This document shows, piece by piece, positions 18,565 to 28,530 of a DNA stretch of 64,000 nt; the first letter of the stretch is position 1, and the number at the start of each line of letters is the position of its first letter. A program made the position numbers and the translations under genes. Origin of the DNA: Pseudomonas cremoris. Lineage in GTDB: Bacteria; Pseudomonadota; Gammaproteobacteria; Pseudomonadales; Pseudomonadaceae. The notes beneath the pieces were generated by a model that worked only from the letters and a program-made list of their open reading frames with translations, was not told where the DNA came from and ran no database searches. The stretch covers positions 310,001 to 374,000 of the forward strand of contig NZ_JAAXCY010000007.1 in the NCBI RefSeq assembly GCF_014230465.1, read 5' to 3'.

Positions 18565-21500
18565 ATGAAATTTACCGATACCTTTATTCAGCGACCGGTC
18601 TGGGCCGTGGTCGTCTCGCTGTTCATCCTGATTCTGGGGCTGCGCTCGATCTTTGAATTGCCGGTCAACCAATGGCCGCGCACCGAAAACACTGTGGTCA
18701 CCATCACCACCGCCTACTACGGCGCAGACGCGTCCACCGTTGCCGGGTTCATCACCCAACCGCTTGAATCCGCCATCGCACAGGCGCAAGGCATCGACTA
18801 CCTGTCTTCATCCAGCATCACCGGGGTCTCGACCATCACCGCCACCTTGCGGCTCAATTACGAAGCCAGCAAAGCCCTCACCGAGATCAACACCCAGGTC
18901 AACTCGGTTAAGAACCAATTGCCTGCACAGGCCCAGGAGCCGGTGTTGACGGTGGCAGTCGGGCAAACCACCGACGCCATGTACCTGGGTTTCTACAGCG
19001 ACACGCTGCCCACCAACAACATCACCGATTACCTGGTACGCGTGGTCAAGCCCAAGCTGGACTCGATCCAGGGCGTACAAACCGCAGAAATCCTCGGCGG
19101 GCGCCAGTTCGCCCTGCGCGCCTGGCTAGACCCCGACAAGCTGGCGGCGCACAACGTATCGGCGCAGGACGTGTCCACCGCGCTGGCCAACAACAACTAT
19201 TTGTCTGCCGTTGGCTCTACCCGAGGGCAAACGGTCACCGTGGACCTTACCGCCGGCACCGACTTGCATACGGTGGACGAGTTCAAGCGCCTGGTGATCA
19301 AGCAAAAAGGCGATGCCCTGGTGCACCTAGAGGATGTGGCCACCGTCACTCTGGGCGCCGAAAGCTACGACAGCAGCGTGGCGTTTTCCGGCAAGCGCTC
19401 GGTGTTCATCGGGATCAAGGCGGCACCCAGTGCGAATATCCTGACCGTCGCCGACAGCGTTCGCGAAGTGTTTCCCGAGCTGCAGTCCCAACTGCCCAGC
19501 GGCGTACGCGGCGAAATCGTCTACGACTCCACGGAGTTCATCAACACCTCGATCTACGAGGTGGTGAAGACCCTGGTCGAGGCCATGATCATCGTGTCAG
19601 TGGTGATCTACCTGTTCCTCGGCTCGTTCCGGGCGGTGATCGTGCCGTTGGTGGCGATCCCGTTGTCGCTGGTGGGGACCTTCTTTGTCATGTACCTGCT
19701 GGGCTACTCCATCAACCTGCTGACCCTGCTGGCGCTGGTGTTGGCGATTGGTTTGGTGGTGGATGACGCGATTATCGTGGTGGAAAACGTCGATCGGCAT
19801 ATCAAGGAAGAAGGCAAAGGCGTACTGGAGGCCTCGCTGGTGGCGGCGCGGGAACTGGGTGGGCCGATCCTGGCGATGACCGTCGTGCTGATTGCCGCCT
19901 ACGTGCCCATCGGCTTGCGCAGCGGGCTCACGGGGGCATTGTTCAAGGAGTTCTGCTTCTCGCTGGCGGGTGCAGTGACCGTTTCTGCGGTGGTGGCGCT
20001 GACGCTTTCGCCGATGATGACCTCCAAGTTGTTCAAGAGCGGTCAGGAAGAAGGTCGCTTTGCGCGCAAGCTCGATCAGTACTTTGACTGGCTGCGCGGG
20101 CGTTACCACCGGGTGTTGTCGGGCGGTTTGAACATCTGGCCGGTGCTGGTGACCTTTGGTTTTGTGCTGTTCCTGCTGGTCGCCGCCAGCGGCATGACGG
20201 CCAAGAGCGAACTGTCGCCGACCGAGGACCAGGGGCTGGTGTTCATGCAGATCAAAGGCCCGCCCACCGCTTCGCCGCAACAGATGGAGCGCATTGCCGA
20301 CCAGGCGTTCCAGATCGCCAACAAGGAGCCGGAATACGCGCAAATGTTCCAGCTCACTGGCCTGCCCGCTCTCAACCAAGGCCTGGGCGGCGTGCTGCTC
20401 AAGTCGTGGGGCGACCGAACCCGCTCCCAGGCCCAACTGATCCTGGACCTCCAGCAAAAATGGAACCAGGTGCCGGGCGCAACCGTCGCTGCCTTCCCTC
20501 TGCCGTCGCTGCCGGGGGCACAGGGGTTGCCGGTGCAGTTTGTGATCACCACCACCGACTCGGTGGAAAACCTCAACGAAGTCGCCCAAGCGGTGATGGC
20601 CGAGGCGCAGAAGCAACAGCTGTTCTGGTTTGCCGACAACGACCTGAAACTCGACAAACCACAGGCCCGCCTGGTGGTCGACCGGGAAAAAATCGCCGCG
20701 CTGGGCATGACCCAGGCCGACGTCGGTGCTGCGCTGTCTGCGGCATTGGGGGGCAACTATGTGAACTATTTCTCCACTGCCGGGCGTTCGTACAAGGTCA
20801 TACCCCAGGTATTGCAGGTTGACCGCCTGAACCCGGACCAGATACTCGATTACTACATCCGTACGCCCTCCGGCACCATGATCCAGGCGCGCACCGTGGC
20901 GCATATCGAAACCACAACGCAGCCGGAGTCGATCAACCACTTCCAGCAACTCAACTCGGCGACGATCTCCGGTGTCAGCGGCGTGGCCCAGGGCGAGCTG
21001 TTGGCGAAGCTCAACACCATCCTCACTAACGTTGCGCCCTCGGGCTACACCTCGGACTTCTCGGGCGAGTCGCGCCAATTCATGCAGGAGTCGGGTGGTT
21101 TCGTCGGGCTGTTGCTGTTCTCGATCCTGATCGTCTACCTGGCGCTGGCCTTCCAGTTCGAGAGTTTCCGCGACCCTGTGGTGATTCTGTTCTCGGTGCC
21201 CCCGGCGCTCTTTGGTGCACTGGCATTCATCACTATGGGCTTTGCCTCCATCAACGTGTACACCCAAGTGGGGTTGGTCACGCTATTGGGGTTGATCACC
21301 AAGCACGGGATTTTGATCGTGCAGTTTGCCAACGAACTGCAGCGCGCAGGGCACAGCAAGCGTGAGGCGATTGAAGAGGCTGCCGGGGTTCGGCTGCGGC
21401 CGATCCTGATGACCACCGCCGCGATGGTACTGGGCGTGGTGCCGCTGGTGTGGGCCTCGGGGGCCGGGGCTGCGGGGCGGCATGACATGGGGTTGGTGAT

Positions 21501-21621
21501 CTTTGCGGGGTTGTCGATTGGTACCTTGCTGACGTTGTTTATGGTGCCGGCGATGTATATGTTTATCGGCGAGACGCACCATCGGGAGGCTGAGCAGCCA
21601 GCGCCTGAGTATCAGGCCTGA
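18565..21621 (+). CDS. RND multidrug efflux pump, inner-membrane subunit
   Basis: A 1018-residue proton-driven HAE1-family transporter with 12 helices and two large periplasmic loops. The proton-relay Asp400-Asp401 pair is in GLVVDDAIIVVENVDRH. The N-terminus FTDTFIQRPVWAVVVSL and GIDYLSSSSITG match the MexI/VexF-like branch. It starts 9 bases after the adaptor gene, so the three genes form one operon in the order channel-adaptor-pump. Substrates cannot be read from the sequence. Confidence 0.9.
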   Translation: MKFTDTFIQRPVWAVVVSLFILILGLRSIFELPVNQWPRTENTVVTITTAYYGADASTVAGFITQPLESAIAQAQGIDYLSSSSITGVSTITATLRLNYEASKALTEINTQVNSVKNQLPAQAQEPVLTVAVGQTTDAMYLGFYSDTLPTNNITDYLVRVVKPKLDSIQGVQTAEILGGRQFALRAWLDPDKLAAHNVSAQDVSTALANNNYLSAVGSTRGQTVTVDLTAGTDLHTVDEFKRLVIKQKGDALVHLEDVATVTLGAESYDSSVAFSGKRSVFIGIKAAPSANILTVADSVREVFPELQSQLPSGVRGEIVYDSTEFINTSIYEVVKTLVEAMIIVSVVIYLFLGSFRAVIVPLVAIPLSLVGTFFVMYLLGYSINLLTLLALVLAIGLVVDDAIIVVENVDRHIKEEGKGVLEASLVAARELGGPILAMTVVLIAAYVPIGLRSGLTGALFKEFCFSLAGAVTVSAVVALTLSPMMTSKLFKSGQEEGRFARKLDQYFDWLRGRYHRVLSGGLNIWPVLVTFGFVLFLLVAASGMTAKSELSPTEDQGLVFMQIKGPPTASPQQMERIADQAFQIANKEPEYAQMFQLTGLPALNQGLGGVLLKSWGDRTRSQAQLILDLQQKWNQVPGATVAAFPLPSLPGAQGLPVQFVITTTDSVENLNEVAQAVMAEAQKQQLFWFADNDLKLDKPQARLVVDREKIAALGMTQADVGAALSAALGGNYVNYFSTAGRSYKVIPQVLQVDRLNPDQILDYYIRTPSGTMIQARTVAHIETTTQPESINHFQQLNSATISGVSGVAQGELLAKLNTILTNVAPSGYTSDFSGESRQFMQESGGFVGLLLFSILIVYLALAFQFESFRDPVVILFSVPPALFGALAFITMGFASINVYTQVGLVTLLGLITKHGILIVQFANELQRAGHSKREAIEEAAGVRLRPILMTTAAMVLGVVPLVWASGAGAAGRHDMGLVIFAGLSIGTLLTLFMVPAMYMFIGETHHREAEQPAPEYQA

Positions 21622-21754
21622 GGGGGAACAGTATGTGCATTACGCATAGCCCATTCTCAAACGTCATAATCCTACCTTTTCCTACATGGTAGTCTCACAC
21701 GTCTACCAATAGGCGTTGATCGCACGCAGTCAATGGCCCCAACCAGGAAAGATC

Positions 21755-22624
21755 ATGCCGAAAAAGTCTCACACAGCCCTGCGCCGTAATTTTCGTGAAC
21801 TGCTTGCAACGCCAACGTGCGTTGAAACCGCTTCTGTATTTGACCCGATGTCTGCACGTATTGCCGCTGACCTGGGTTTTGAGGTTGGCATCCTGGGGGG
21901 CTCCGTGGCCTCGCTACAGGTACTGGCAGCGCCTGATTTTGCGCTTATCACGCTGAGTGAGTTCGTTGAGCAGGCCACCCGCATTGGCCGAGTCGCCCAA
22001 CTGCCGTTCATTGCCGACGCCGACCACGGCTACGGCAACGCCCTGAACGTGATGCGCACCGTCGAAGAGCTTGAGCGCGCCGGTGTGGCCGCATTGACCA
22101 TTGAAGACACCCTGCTGCCGGCACAATTCGGGCGCAAATCCACGGACCTGATTTCCATCGAGGAAGGCATCGGCAAAGTCCGCGCCGCGCTGGAAGCCCG
22201 CGTAGACCCGGAACTGTCGATCATTGCCCGTACCAACGCTGGCGTGCTGCCGACCGAGGCGGTCATCGAGCGCACCCTGGCGTATCAAAAAGCCGGTGCG
22301 GACGGGATTTGCATGGTGGGCGTCAGTGACTTCGACCACCTGGAAAAGATCGCCGAAAACCTGACGGTACCGCTGATGCTGGTGACCTACGGTAATCCCA
22401 AGCTCAATGACGCCCAGCGTCTGGCCAGCCTTGGCGTACGCATCGTGGTTGCGGGGCATGGCGCTTACTTTGCCGCCATCAAAGCCACCTACGACAGCCT
22501 GCGCGCTCAACGTCAGCTGACCCACAGCACGTCGAACCTCAGTGCCACCGAGTTGACCCACACCTACACGTTGCCAGAAAGCTACGTGGCGTGGGCCGAA
22601 GAGTTCATGGACGTCAAAGAGTAA
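21755..22624 (+). CDS. Oxaloacetate decarboxylase (PEP mutase/isocitrate lyase superfamily)
   Basis: A 289-residue TIM-barrel enzyme. It carries [19 protein letters not shown] (here [14 protein letters not shown]), [25 protein letters not shown] and ARTNAG, and it strongly resembles the Pseudomonas aeruginosa PA4872 protein, which decarboxylates oxaloacetate to pyruvate with Mg2+. The metal-site acidic residues in ADADHG and IEDT are present. AGGAAAG precedes the ATG at 21755. It is monocistronic, between the efflux operon and the convergent DUF3604 gene, and is typically a conserved core gene in Pseudomonas. Confidence 0.9.
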   Translation: MPKKSHTALRRNFRELLATPTCVETASVFDPMSARIAADLGFEVGILGGSVASLQVLAAPDFALITLSEFVEQATRIGRVAQLPFIADADHGYGNALNVMRTVEELERAGVAALTIEDTLLPAQFGRKSTDLISIEEGIGKVRAALEARVDPELSIIARTNAGVLPTEAVIERTLAYQKAGADGICMVGVSDFDHLEKIAENLTVPLMLVTYGNPKLNDAQRLASLGVRIVVAGHGAYFAAIKATYDSLRAQRQLTHSTSNLSATELTHTYTLPESYVAWAEEFMDVKE

Positions 22625-22679
22625 TCCTGCAAGCGGTGAATACCCTCCTCCCAAGGGCTCACCGCTGCGCTGTCCTGCC

Positions 22680-25043
22680 TCAGGCCAGCGTTAGGAACAC
22701 GGCCGACGTCCACACCCTCGATTGATCCCGCTGCCGCGCGCAGATAAACAACGGATGTTCCCGCCCCGGTTGCAGCTTCAACCCGGCCAGCTCGATGCTG
22801 CCTTGCAGTTCCCGTGGTAACGGCGCCGCCGTCATACGCTCCAGCGACACTTTCAGCTCCGCCCCCGGCAAGTCCACGACCTGTGGTTGAGCCAGCAAAT
22901 TCTCGCCCGTCACCTCCATCAATACCGTTGGCGCATGCACGTAAGGCTGCGGCTCGGAGGGGTCTCCCACCTTGATGTAATTGTCGATCCGGCTGTTGAT
23001 CTGCAGGTTCGCGCCGGCCAGTTGCGAGAGGTCGATTTCGATGCTGTCGGTGTCGCCGTTAGTGTCGGTGCGGAACGCCAGCGTCGTGGCGTCCTTGCGC
23101 CACACGGTCTGCTCCGGGTGGTCGAGGCCAAGGGCGCGGAAACCCTTGATGACCGCACCCGTCACGCGAATCTCGCCGGTCCAGTAGGCACCGCGATAAC
23201 GGTCCTTGATCCGTGCACCACCCAGGCGCACGCGGATGCGCTGCTCGGACAAGCCCAGTTCCTCGTGCAGGTTACGTGACCAGACCAGCCGGTCGCCGTC
23301 GAACAGGTCCACCTGTTCCCAACCGGCTTCGCCCAGCAGTCGGTACTCCAGCGTCGCGTCAGCCTCGGCGGTGAACACTTCGCCCATAAAATGCTCACCC
23401 TGGCGCAGGCTGGCAAAAGACCGCTCGCCCGTGGTGGCAAAGGTGCGCCGGGCCCGCAGCGCCTTGCCCACGCTGGCGCGGTCAAAGTTGTCTGCAACCA
23501 CGCCCGTCAAACCGCCACGAGAGCCAAACACCGCCGTGGCCGGCACACCGCCGCCGCAACGGCCCTGGTGTTCGTCACTGTTGGCCGCCGCGCCCACGCG
23601 GTAGCCACGCTGCAGCGCTTCGGCGTACACCCAATGGAATTGCCCCCAGGCCGAACCCACTTCGATCAAGCGTTCGAGTTCCGGGTGGTGCCAGTCGAGG
23701 TTGCAACGGCGGCCACCGACATGAGGCATCATCAGATGGCCTTCCGGGTCCTTGGCATAGGCGGCGTACAGCTCGTCTACCGGCCAGGCACCCGGCTTGA
23801 TGGTGCCGGCGGTGAATTCATTCCATTCAAACGAGCGCACCAGCCGCCCCTGGTTGTCGAAGGGAAACTCGGGTTTGCGGTCGTGCAGGAACACCACGTT
23901 ACGGTCGCCGCCCGCACAGGAATTACCGCACCACTCGGTGCCTGGGTAGCACACAAAACGGCCAGCTTCGTTCAGTTCGTGGATCAGCTTGACGGCCTGG
24001 TCCCAGCGTTGCTCCGTGATATTGAAGTCGTTGGCGGTGTAGCCAAGGATATCCAGCCCGGCCACATCGCGGCCGTAACTGAGGTTGTACAGCGTGTCAT
24101 TGGTGCCCACGGTGTCATCGGAGTGCACGTGCAGGTCGGCGTAAAGCGGGCGCAGTGCCGTCCCCTCCGGGTCCACCGTGACAAAGGCTTGCGCGCCACG
24201 GACACCAGCCACTTCGGCGGACAAGCGCCACTCACCGACTTCACCGAGCTTTACGCCTTCCAGCCGCGCAATCGCCCAGCCCTCAGTGGCCAATTCAAAC
24301 GGTTGCGATGAAGCCTCACCTTGGGGGTCAATCAGCGTCAGTACACCTTCATGGGGCACATCCCGGCAGGTATTGCCCCACGCATCGTCCACCCGCAGCA
24401 ACACATCAAACGCTTCATCCGCGCTGACCAACCGAGGAGCAATCAACTGCACACTCTGCGCCGGGCCAGGCACGATATCCAGCAACGGGTCGCCCGGTAC
24501 TTCGGCAAATTTGGAACTGCCCAACGGGTCGATAAACAGGCGGAAGCGGAAGTCCTTCTCGACAAAACTCTGCACCCGCGTACCCGCGCCGCCCTGGCGA
24601 CGGTCGCCGAGGCGCAGGGTGATGGTGTCACCGGGGTTGAGGTAGCCGTCGACGATATCGATGATGATCGCTTTCTGAAACGGCCGTTCATGGCCCTTCT
24701 GGTCAAAGCGCACCTTGAGGTGCTGCACGGTCGCCTGGCTCTGGCCGGGCACCAGTTCGCCCGCCTGGTATTCGGCACTCACGTAGTTCGGGCCCGCCGG
24801 GTTCGACGTTTGGAACAACGCCCAGTCGGAATAGAACTTGAACGCCAGCTTCAACCAGGCACCGTCCGCCAGGCCGCTGCCGCCCACTTCGTAGACCAGG
24901 GTGATTTCATCCCATTGGCCGGCGACTACCGTGCTGCGATCACAGCGGATACTGCCCAGGAACGGGCGCTTCTTATTGCGTTCGTACAGGCCTTGGGGGG
25001 CGATGTAATGCCCGGCTTCGCGGGGATCGAAAACGTTGCTCAC
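22680..25043 (-). CDS. DUF3604 protein with PHP-like metal-binding domain
   Basis: A 787-residue protein. The N-terminal 300 residues are beta-rich (NPGDTITLRLGDRR and similar) and look like an immunoglobulin-like or jelly-roll region. From about residue 300 comes YADLHVHSDDTVGTNDTL, a PHP-type HxH metal motif, followed by YPGTEWCGNSCAGGDRNVVFLHD and NSDEHQGRCGGG, which are DUF3604 signatures. No signal peptide is visible, so it is probably cytoplasmic. The GTG at 25043 has GAGG upstream and gives MSNVFDPREAG. It is the last gene of the sulfonate-type ABC operon, 51 bases after the permease gene. A hydrolase or phosphoesterase role in using the imported compound is inference. Confidence 0.75.
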   Translation of the reverse strand: MSNVFDPREAGHYIAPQGLYERNKKRPFLGSIRCDRSTVVAGQWDEITLVYEVGGSGLADGAWLKLAFKFYSDWALFQTSNPAGPNYVSAEYQAGELVPGQSQATVQHLKVRFDQKGHERPFQKAIIIDIVDGYLNPGDTITLRLGDRRQGGAGTRVQSFVEKDFRFRLFIDPLGSSKFAEVPGDPLLDIVPGPAQSVQLIAPRLVSADEAFDVLLRVDDAWGNTCRDVPHEGVLTLIDPQGEASSQPFELATEGWAIARLEGVKLGEVGEWRLSAEVAGVRGAQAFVTVDPEGTALRPLYADLHVHSDDTVGTNDTLYNLSYGRDVAGLDILGYTANDFNITEQRWDQAVKLIHELNEAGRFVCYPGTEWCGNSCAGGDRNVVFLHDRKPEFPFDNQGRLVRSFEWNEFTAGTIKPGAWPVDELYAAYAKDPEGHLMMPHVGGRRCNLDWHHPELERLIEVGSAWGQFHWVYAEALQRGYRVGAAANSDEHQGRCGGGVPATAVFGSRGGLTGVVADNFDRASVGKALRARRTFATTGERSFASLRQGEHFMGEVFTAEADATLEYRLLGEAGWEQVDLFDGDRLVWSRNLHEELGLSEQRIRVRLGGARIKDRYRGAYWTGEIRVTGAVIKGFRALGLDHPEQTVWRKDATTLAFRTDTNGDTDSIEIDLSQLAGANLQINSRIDNYIKVGDPSEPQPYVHAPTVLMEVTGENLLAQPQVVDLPGAELKVSLERMTAAPLPRELQGSIELAGLKLQPGREHPLFICARQRDQSRVWTSAVFLTLA

Positions 25044-25094
25044 TTGACACCTCGTGCAGTGGTCCACTGAAGGTTCGAATAGGTCGGGCGTGGC

Positions 25095-25844
25095 TTATTG
25101 CACGCGCCATTTCTGGTAGTGACGCTCGATGCGCCGGAATACAAAACTCTCCATCAGCCAGGCGATCAGGCCGATCATCACGATGCCCAGCAGCACCTGG
25201 CTGCTGTTGCCGATCTGCCCGCCGGTGGAGACCATCCAGCCAATGCCTTGGGACGCGCCGATCATTTCCGCCGCGACCAACGCTCGCCAACCCTGGCTGA
25301 AACCGATGCGCAGGGCTGCCGTCACAAACGGCAGCGACGCCGGCAAATACACATGCGCCAGCAGCTGCCATTGATTGGCGCCAAGGGTGCGAGCGGCGCG
25401 CACTTCGCCGCCGCGAATGCTTTGCACGCCCTCCTGGATCGTCACCGCCATGGGGAATACCGCCGCGATAAAAATCACCAGCACGATGGACACATAGCCC
25501 AAGCCAAAAATGATCATGATCAACGGCGCCCAGGCGATGGGCGGAATCGCCATGAACAGGCTGTTAAGCGGCGAGATAAAGTCGCGAAACCGCGACGACA
25601 ACCCACCGGCAGTACCCAGCAGGATCGCCACGATCACCGCCGCAAAAAAACCGCCGACTTCTTCCAGCACGCTGGCACGCAGGTGCTGCCACAACGAACC
25701 GTCCGCCAGCCAACGCACGGCTTCACGCGCCACGTCCCACGGTTGCGGCAGGATGTAGGTGGGAAAACGGCTGGCCAGGGCGATCCAGATCAACAGCAGG
25801 AATGGGAGCGAAGCCCATCCCCAATTGGGTTTTGGCAAATGCAT
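25095..25844 (-). CDS. Sulfonate/taurine-type ABC transporter permease
   Basis: A 249-residue inner-membrane protein of the SsuC/TauC family with six or so helices. The EAA loop is visible as ARTLGANQWQLLAHVYLPASLPFVTAALRIGFSQGWRALV. It lies 7 bases after the binding-protein gene in an operon with the ATPase (26841-27662), binding protein (25852-26844) and DUF3604 protein. It probably carries an alkanesulfonate-like or other small organic anion. Confidence 0.85.
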   Translation of the reverse strand: MHLPKPNWGWASLPFLLLIWIALASRFPTYILPQPWDVAREAVRWLADGSLWQHLRASVLEEVGGFFAAVIVAILLGTAGGLSSRFRDFISPLNSLFMAIPPIAWAPLIMIIFGLGYVSIVLVIFIAAVFPMAVTIQEGVQSIRGGEVRAARTLGANQWQLLAHVYLPASLPFVTAALRIGFSQGWRALVAAEMIGASQGIGWMVSTGGQIGNSSQVLLGIVMIGLIAWLMESFVFRRIERHYQKWRVQ

Positions 25845-25851
25845 GAGTGAC

Positions 25852-26844
25852 TCAGCGCGAGGCTTTTTCCAGGTAGGAGGTGTCCACGATCTGCTCGGTC
25901 TTGAGCGTCTTGTCGATAAAACCGAGGTCGTAGGAGTAGTTCATCAGGCGCTGGATAAACTGGATGTCCGAAGCTTCAAGGTTGGCGGACCAGCCGAGGC
26001 GTGTACGCGCTTGGGCAACGATGGCTTCGGGGGTGATGGTCTTGCCGTCGACACCCTGCACCGCTTCAAGCTTGAAGACCTCGGCGATGATGCGGTTCGA
26101 CTCGTCCGGGTTTTCGTTCAGGAAGGCGATGGCCTTGCGGTGTGCGCGCAGCAACTTGACCACGTCGTCCGGACGTTCCTGCAGGGTTTTCGGCAGGGCG
26201 ATCACTACGTACCACGGGTAATTCGGCAACGCTTTGTTCACGTCCAGCAGCACCCGGCTGGAGCCGCGCAGCAACGATTGGCTGACAAAGGGTTCCCAGG
26301 AAAACGCGGCATCCACGATGCCGCGCTCCAGCGCCGCATTCATGTTGCCCGGCGGCATGTCGATGATGTCCAGGTCCTTGTCGGGGTTGAGTCCGGCCTT
26401 TTCCTTGAGCACGTACCCGCGTAGCAGCACGTCCATACCGCTGCCCTTCTTCACCCCCGCGAGCTTTTTGCCCTTGAGTGCTTCCAGGCTGTTGATCGGG
26501 CTCTTGGCATCGACGATCACCGCCGCCTGGCCATAGTTGACCTTGGCCAGGATGCGGCTTTGCAACCCACGGGAAAACCATTGGTACACCGGCGGTGTGC
26601 CGACGTAAGCCACGTCCAGCTCACCGGCCGCCAGCGCCTGTTGGATCACCGGGCCATCGCCGAGGGCCTTGAGGTCGACGTTGAGCCCCTCCTCACGATA
26701 GAAACCCTCTTTATCGGCGATCAGTGCCGGTGCGTTGGCCATGGCGAACACATAACCGATGCGCAGCGGTTTCTCTTCGGCGGACACCCCGCCCGCCAGC
26801 GCAGCAACGGTTAATGAAAGGGCAAGCAGGGAACGTTTGATCAT
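25852..26844 (-). CDS. ABC transporter substrate-binding protein (SsuA/NMT1 family)
   Basis: A 330-residue periplasmic protein with a signal peptide ending AGGVSAEEKPLRIGYV. The mature part has GFYREEGLNVDLKALGDGPVIQQALAAGELDVAYVGTPP and LEALKGKKLAGVKKGSGMDVLL, the pattern of the sulfonate, taurine and aliphatic-nitrile binding families. Its ATG overlaps the ATPase stop codon by 4 bases, so translation is coupled. The ligand is unknown; the context suggests an organosulfur compound. Confidence 0.85.
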   Translation of the reverse strand: MIKRSLLALSLTVAALAGGVSAEEKPLRIGYVFAMANAPALIADKEGFYREEGLNVDLKALGDGPVIQQALAAGELDVAYVGTPPVYQWFSRGLQSRILAKVNYGQAAVIVDAKSPINSLEALKGKKLAGVKKGSGMDVLLRGYVLKEKAGLNPDKDLDIIDMPPGNMNAALERGIVDAAFSWEPFVSQSLLRGSSRVLLDVNKALPNYPWYVVIALPKTLQERPDDVVKLLRAHRKAIAFLNENPDESNRIIAEVFKLEAVQGVDGKTITPEAIVAQARTRLGWSANLEASDIQFIQRLMNYSYDLGFIDKTLKTEQIVDTSYLEKASR

Positions 26845-27662
26845 GCGGTTAGCTCGGGTTGACGGGTGGGGGTCGAAGGCATGTCCATGACCTGGGCAAT
26901 GCGCTCCATCAATTCATTGCGGTAATCGAGAAAGGCCGGCAGGCGGCGGGTGTGCAGGTTGGAGCGTGGGCGCGGCAGGTCGATGTTCAACTCGCTGTGT
27001 ATGCCGCCGGGCGCGATGTTGAGCACGATCACGCGGTCGGCCAGGAACACCGCTTCATCTATGTCATGGGTGATGAACAACACGGTCTGGCCCAACTCGG
27101 CCCAGAGACGCAGGGTTTCTTCATTCATGCTGTTGCGGCTGATGGCGTCCAGCGCGGCGAACGGCTCGTCCATCAGCAAGACGCTGGGCTCCAAGGCCAG
27201 GGTGCGGGCCAGCGACACTCGCTGTTGCATGCCGCCCGACAGTTGATGCGGCAAACGCTCGGCGGCCTGCTCCAACCCCACCAGGCGCAAGTACTTCAGC
27301 GCGTGCTCACGCTGCTGTGCCTCGCTGGTGGTTGCATTCATACGCAGGCCAAAGCGCACGTTCTCCAAGGCGCTCAGCCAGGGAAACAACTGCGCCGACT
27401 GGAACACGTAACCCAGCTCGGCCAACTCCGGGCGCACCGCCGCCTGGTTGATGCGGATCTGGCCGTCCTGTGGCTGCTGGAACCCTGACAACAGGTTGAG
27501 CAAGGTGGTCTTGCCGCAGCCCGACGGGCCGAGAATCGCCACGAACTCCCCGGGTTTCGCGCTCAGGCTGAACGAGGAAAATACCCGGTGCCCATTGGGG
27601 TAGCTGAAGCTGATGGCATCGACCGTCAGCGCGTCGGCCGCAAATGCAGAGGTTTTGGGCAT
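26841..27662 (-). CDS. Sulfonate/taurine-type ABC transporter ATPase
   Basis: A 273-residue ATP-binding subunit of the SsuB/TauB family. Walker A is GPSGCGKTT, the signature is LSGGMQQRVSLARTLA, and Walker B is VLLMDEPFAALD, followed by FITHDIDEAVFLADRV. The start at 27662 is chosen because upstream codons overlap the promoter at 27703-27731. It is first in the operon and divergent from the GntR gene. Confidence 0.9.
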   Translation of the reverse strand: MPKTSAFAADALTVDAISFSYPNGHRVFSSFSLSAKPGEFVAILGPSGCGKTTLLNLLSGFQQPQDGQIRINQAAVRPELAELGYVFQSAQLFPWLSALENVRFGLRMNATTSEAQQREHALKYLRLVGLEQAAERLPHQLSGGMQQRVSLARTLALEPSVLLMDEPFAALDAISRNSMNEETLRLWAELGQTVLFITHDIDEAVFLADRVIVLNIAPGGIHSELNIDLPRPRSNLHTRRLPAFLDYRNELMERIAQVMDMPSTPTRQPELTA

Positions 27663-27702
27663 GGCAAGTATCGTCGGGTCGTTTACAATGGGATTGCTCG
27701 AT

Positions 27703-27731
27703 ATAATACGTCTTAATACAAGTTGTCCCAA
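27703..27731 (-). promoter_or_regulatory. Sigma-70-like promoter of the ABC operon
   Basis: On the minus strand, TTGGGA (27726-27731) is followed after 17 bases by TATTAT (27703-27708), which lies about 40 bases before the ATPase start. The spacing is ideal. It sits in the 136-base divergent region shared with the GntR gene, so the GntR protein may act on it. Confidence 0.5.
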
Positions 27732-27798
27732 TAACCTATTTTTATAACCTTAGAAGCGAAGGCGCAGGCGCCCCGCTCCGAGGTCATGGAAGCCGACA

Positions 27799-28530
27799 GT
27801 GCCCACCTCAATTCTTCGCGACAGCAGCACCTCGCTCTATGAACAGATCGCCCATCGGTTGCTGGAAGAAATCCAACGCGGCGACTTCGAACCCAGTGGC
27901 AAGTTGCCCTCCGAGGCCGAGTTGGGCCAACGCTTTGGTGTGAGCCGCGTGACCGTGCGCCTGGCCGTGGGCAAGCTCAGTGATGACGGTGTGGTAGAGC
28001 GCAAACAGGGCAAAGGCACCTTCGTCGCAGCCAAACAGGTGCGCCACGGCCTGGATGCGCTGCGCAGTTTTCATGAAGCGCTATTGCTGCAGGGGCTGAA
28101 GCCGAGCATGCACGTCATCAGTCATACCGAGCAGGCGATGCCCGAAGGCTTGCGTGAGTTGTTCGACGGCGCAGAGCGTTGCCTGCTGCTGGAGCGGCTG
28201 CACTACGTCGATGAAGAACCCATCGCCTTGGGCCGCAGCCATTTACCGGCAGCATTGGCCACTGTGGTGTGGGCCGAGGTCGAGCACCAGCCGATCTATT
28301 CCGTGCTGGAGCACGTCACCGGCCAGCCCGTGACCCGCGCCGACCTGGCGATTCGTGCGCAGGAGGCGGATAAAGCCCTGGCCACGGCGCTGAACGTCAA
28401 ACGCGGTGCGGCGCTGTTGGTGATGGAGCGCACGTCGTATTTCGCCAACGGCCATTGTTGCGACCGCACCACGTTTTATATCCGCCCGGAGCGTTACGCC
28501 TTTGTGTTGAGCGGTGTATTCAAGAACTGA
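27799..28530 (+). CDS. GntR-family regulator with UTRA ligand domain
   Basis: A 243-residue HutC/FarR-type regulator. The winged helix is at residues 1-75 (LPSEAELGQRFGVSRVTVRLAVGKL, GKGTFVA), followed by a UTRA effector domain (FHEALLLQGLKP, LLLERLHYVDEEPIALGRSHLP, ALLVMERTSYFANG, DRTTFYIRPERYAF). A GTG start at 27799 has GGAAG nearby. It is divergent from the sulfonate-type ABC operon and converges with the downstream monooxygenase gene with an 11-base overlap. It probably represses one or both units until the substrate is present. Confidence 0.85.
   Translation: MPTSILRDSSTSLYEQIAHRLLEEIQRGDFEPSGKLPSEAELGQRFGVSRVTVRLAVGKLSDDGVVERKQGKGTFVAAKQVRHGLDALRSFHEALLLQGLKPSMHVISHTEQAMPEGLRELFDGAERCLLLERLHYVDEEPIALGRSHLPAALATVVWAEVEHQPIYSVLEHVTGQPVTRADLAIRAQEADKALATALNVKRGAALLVMERTSYFANGHCCDRTTFYIRPERYAFVLSGVFKN

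Noticed and set aside
19597..21267. Long antisense frame of 556 codons opposite the RND pump
   Set aside because: It is rich in His, Arg and Gln with no domain, and GC-rich genes create such shadows.
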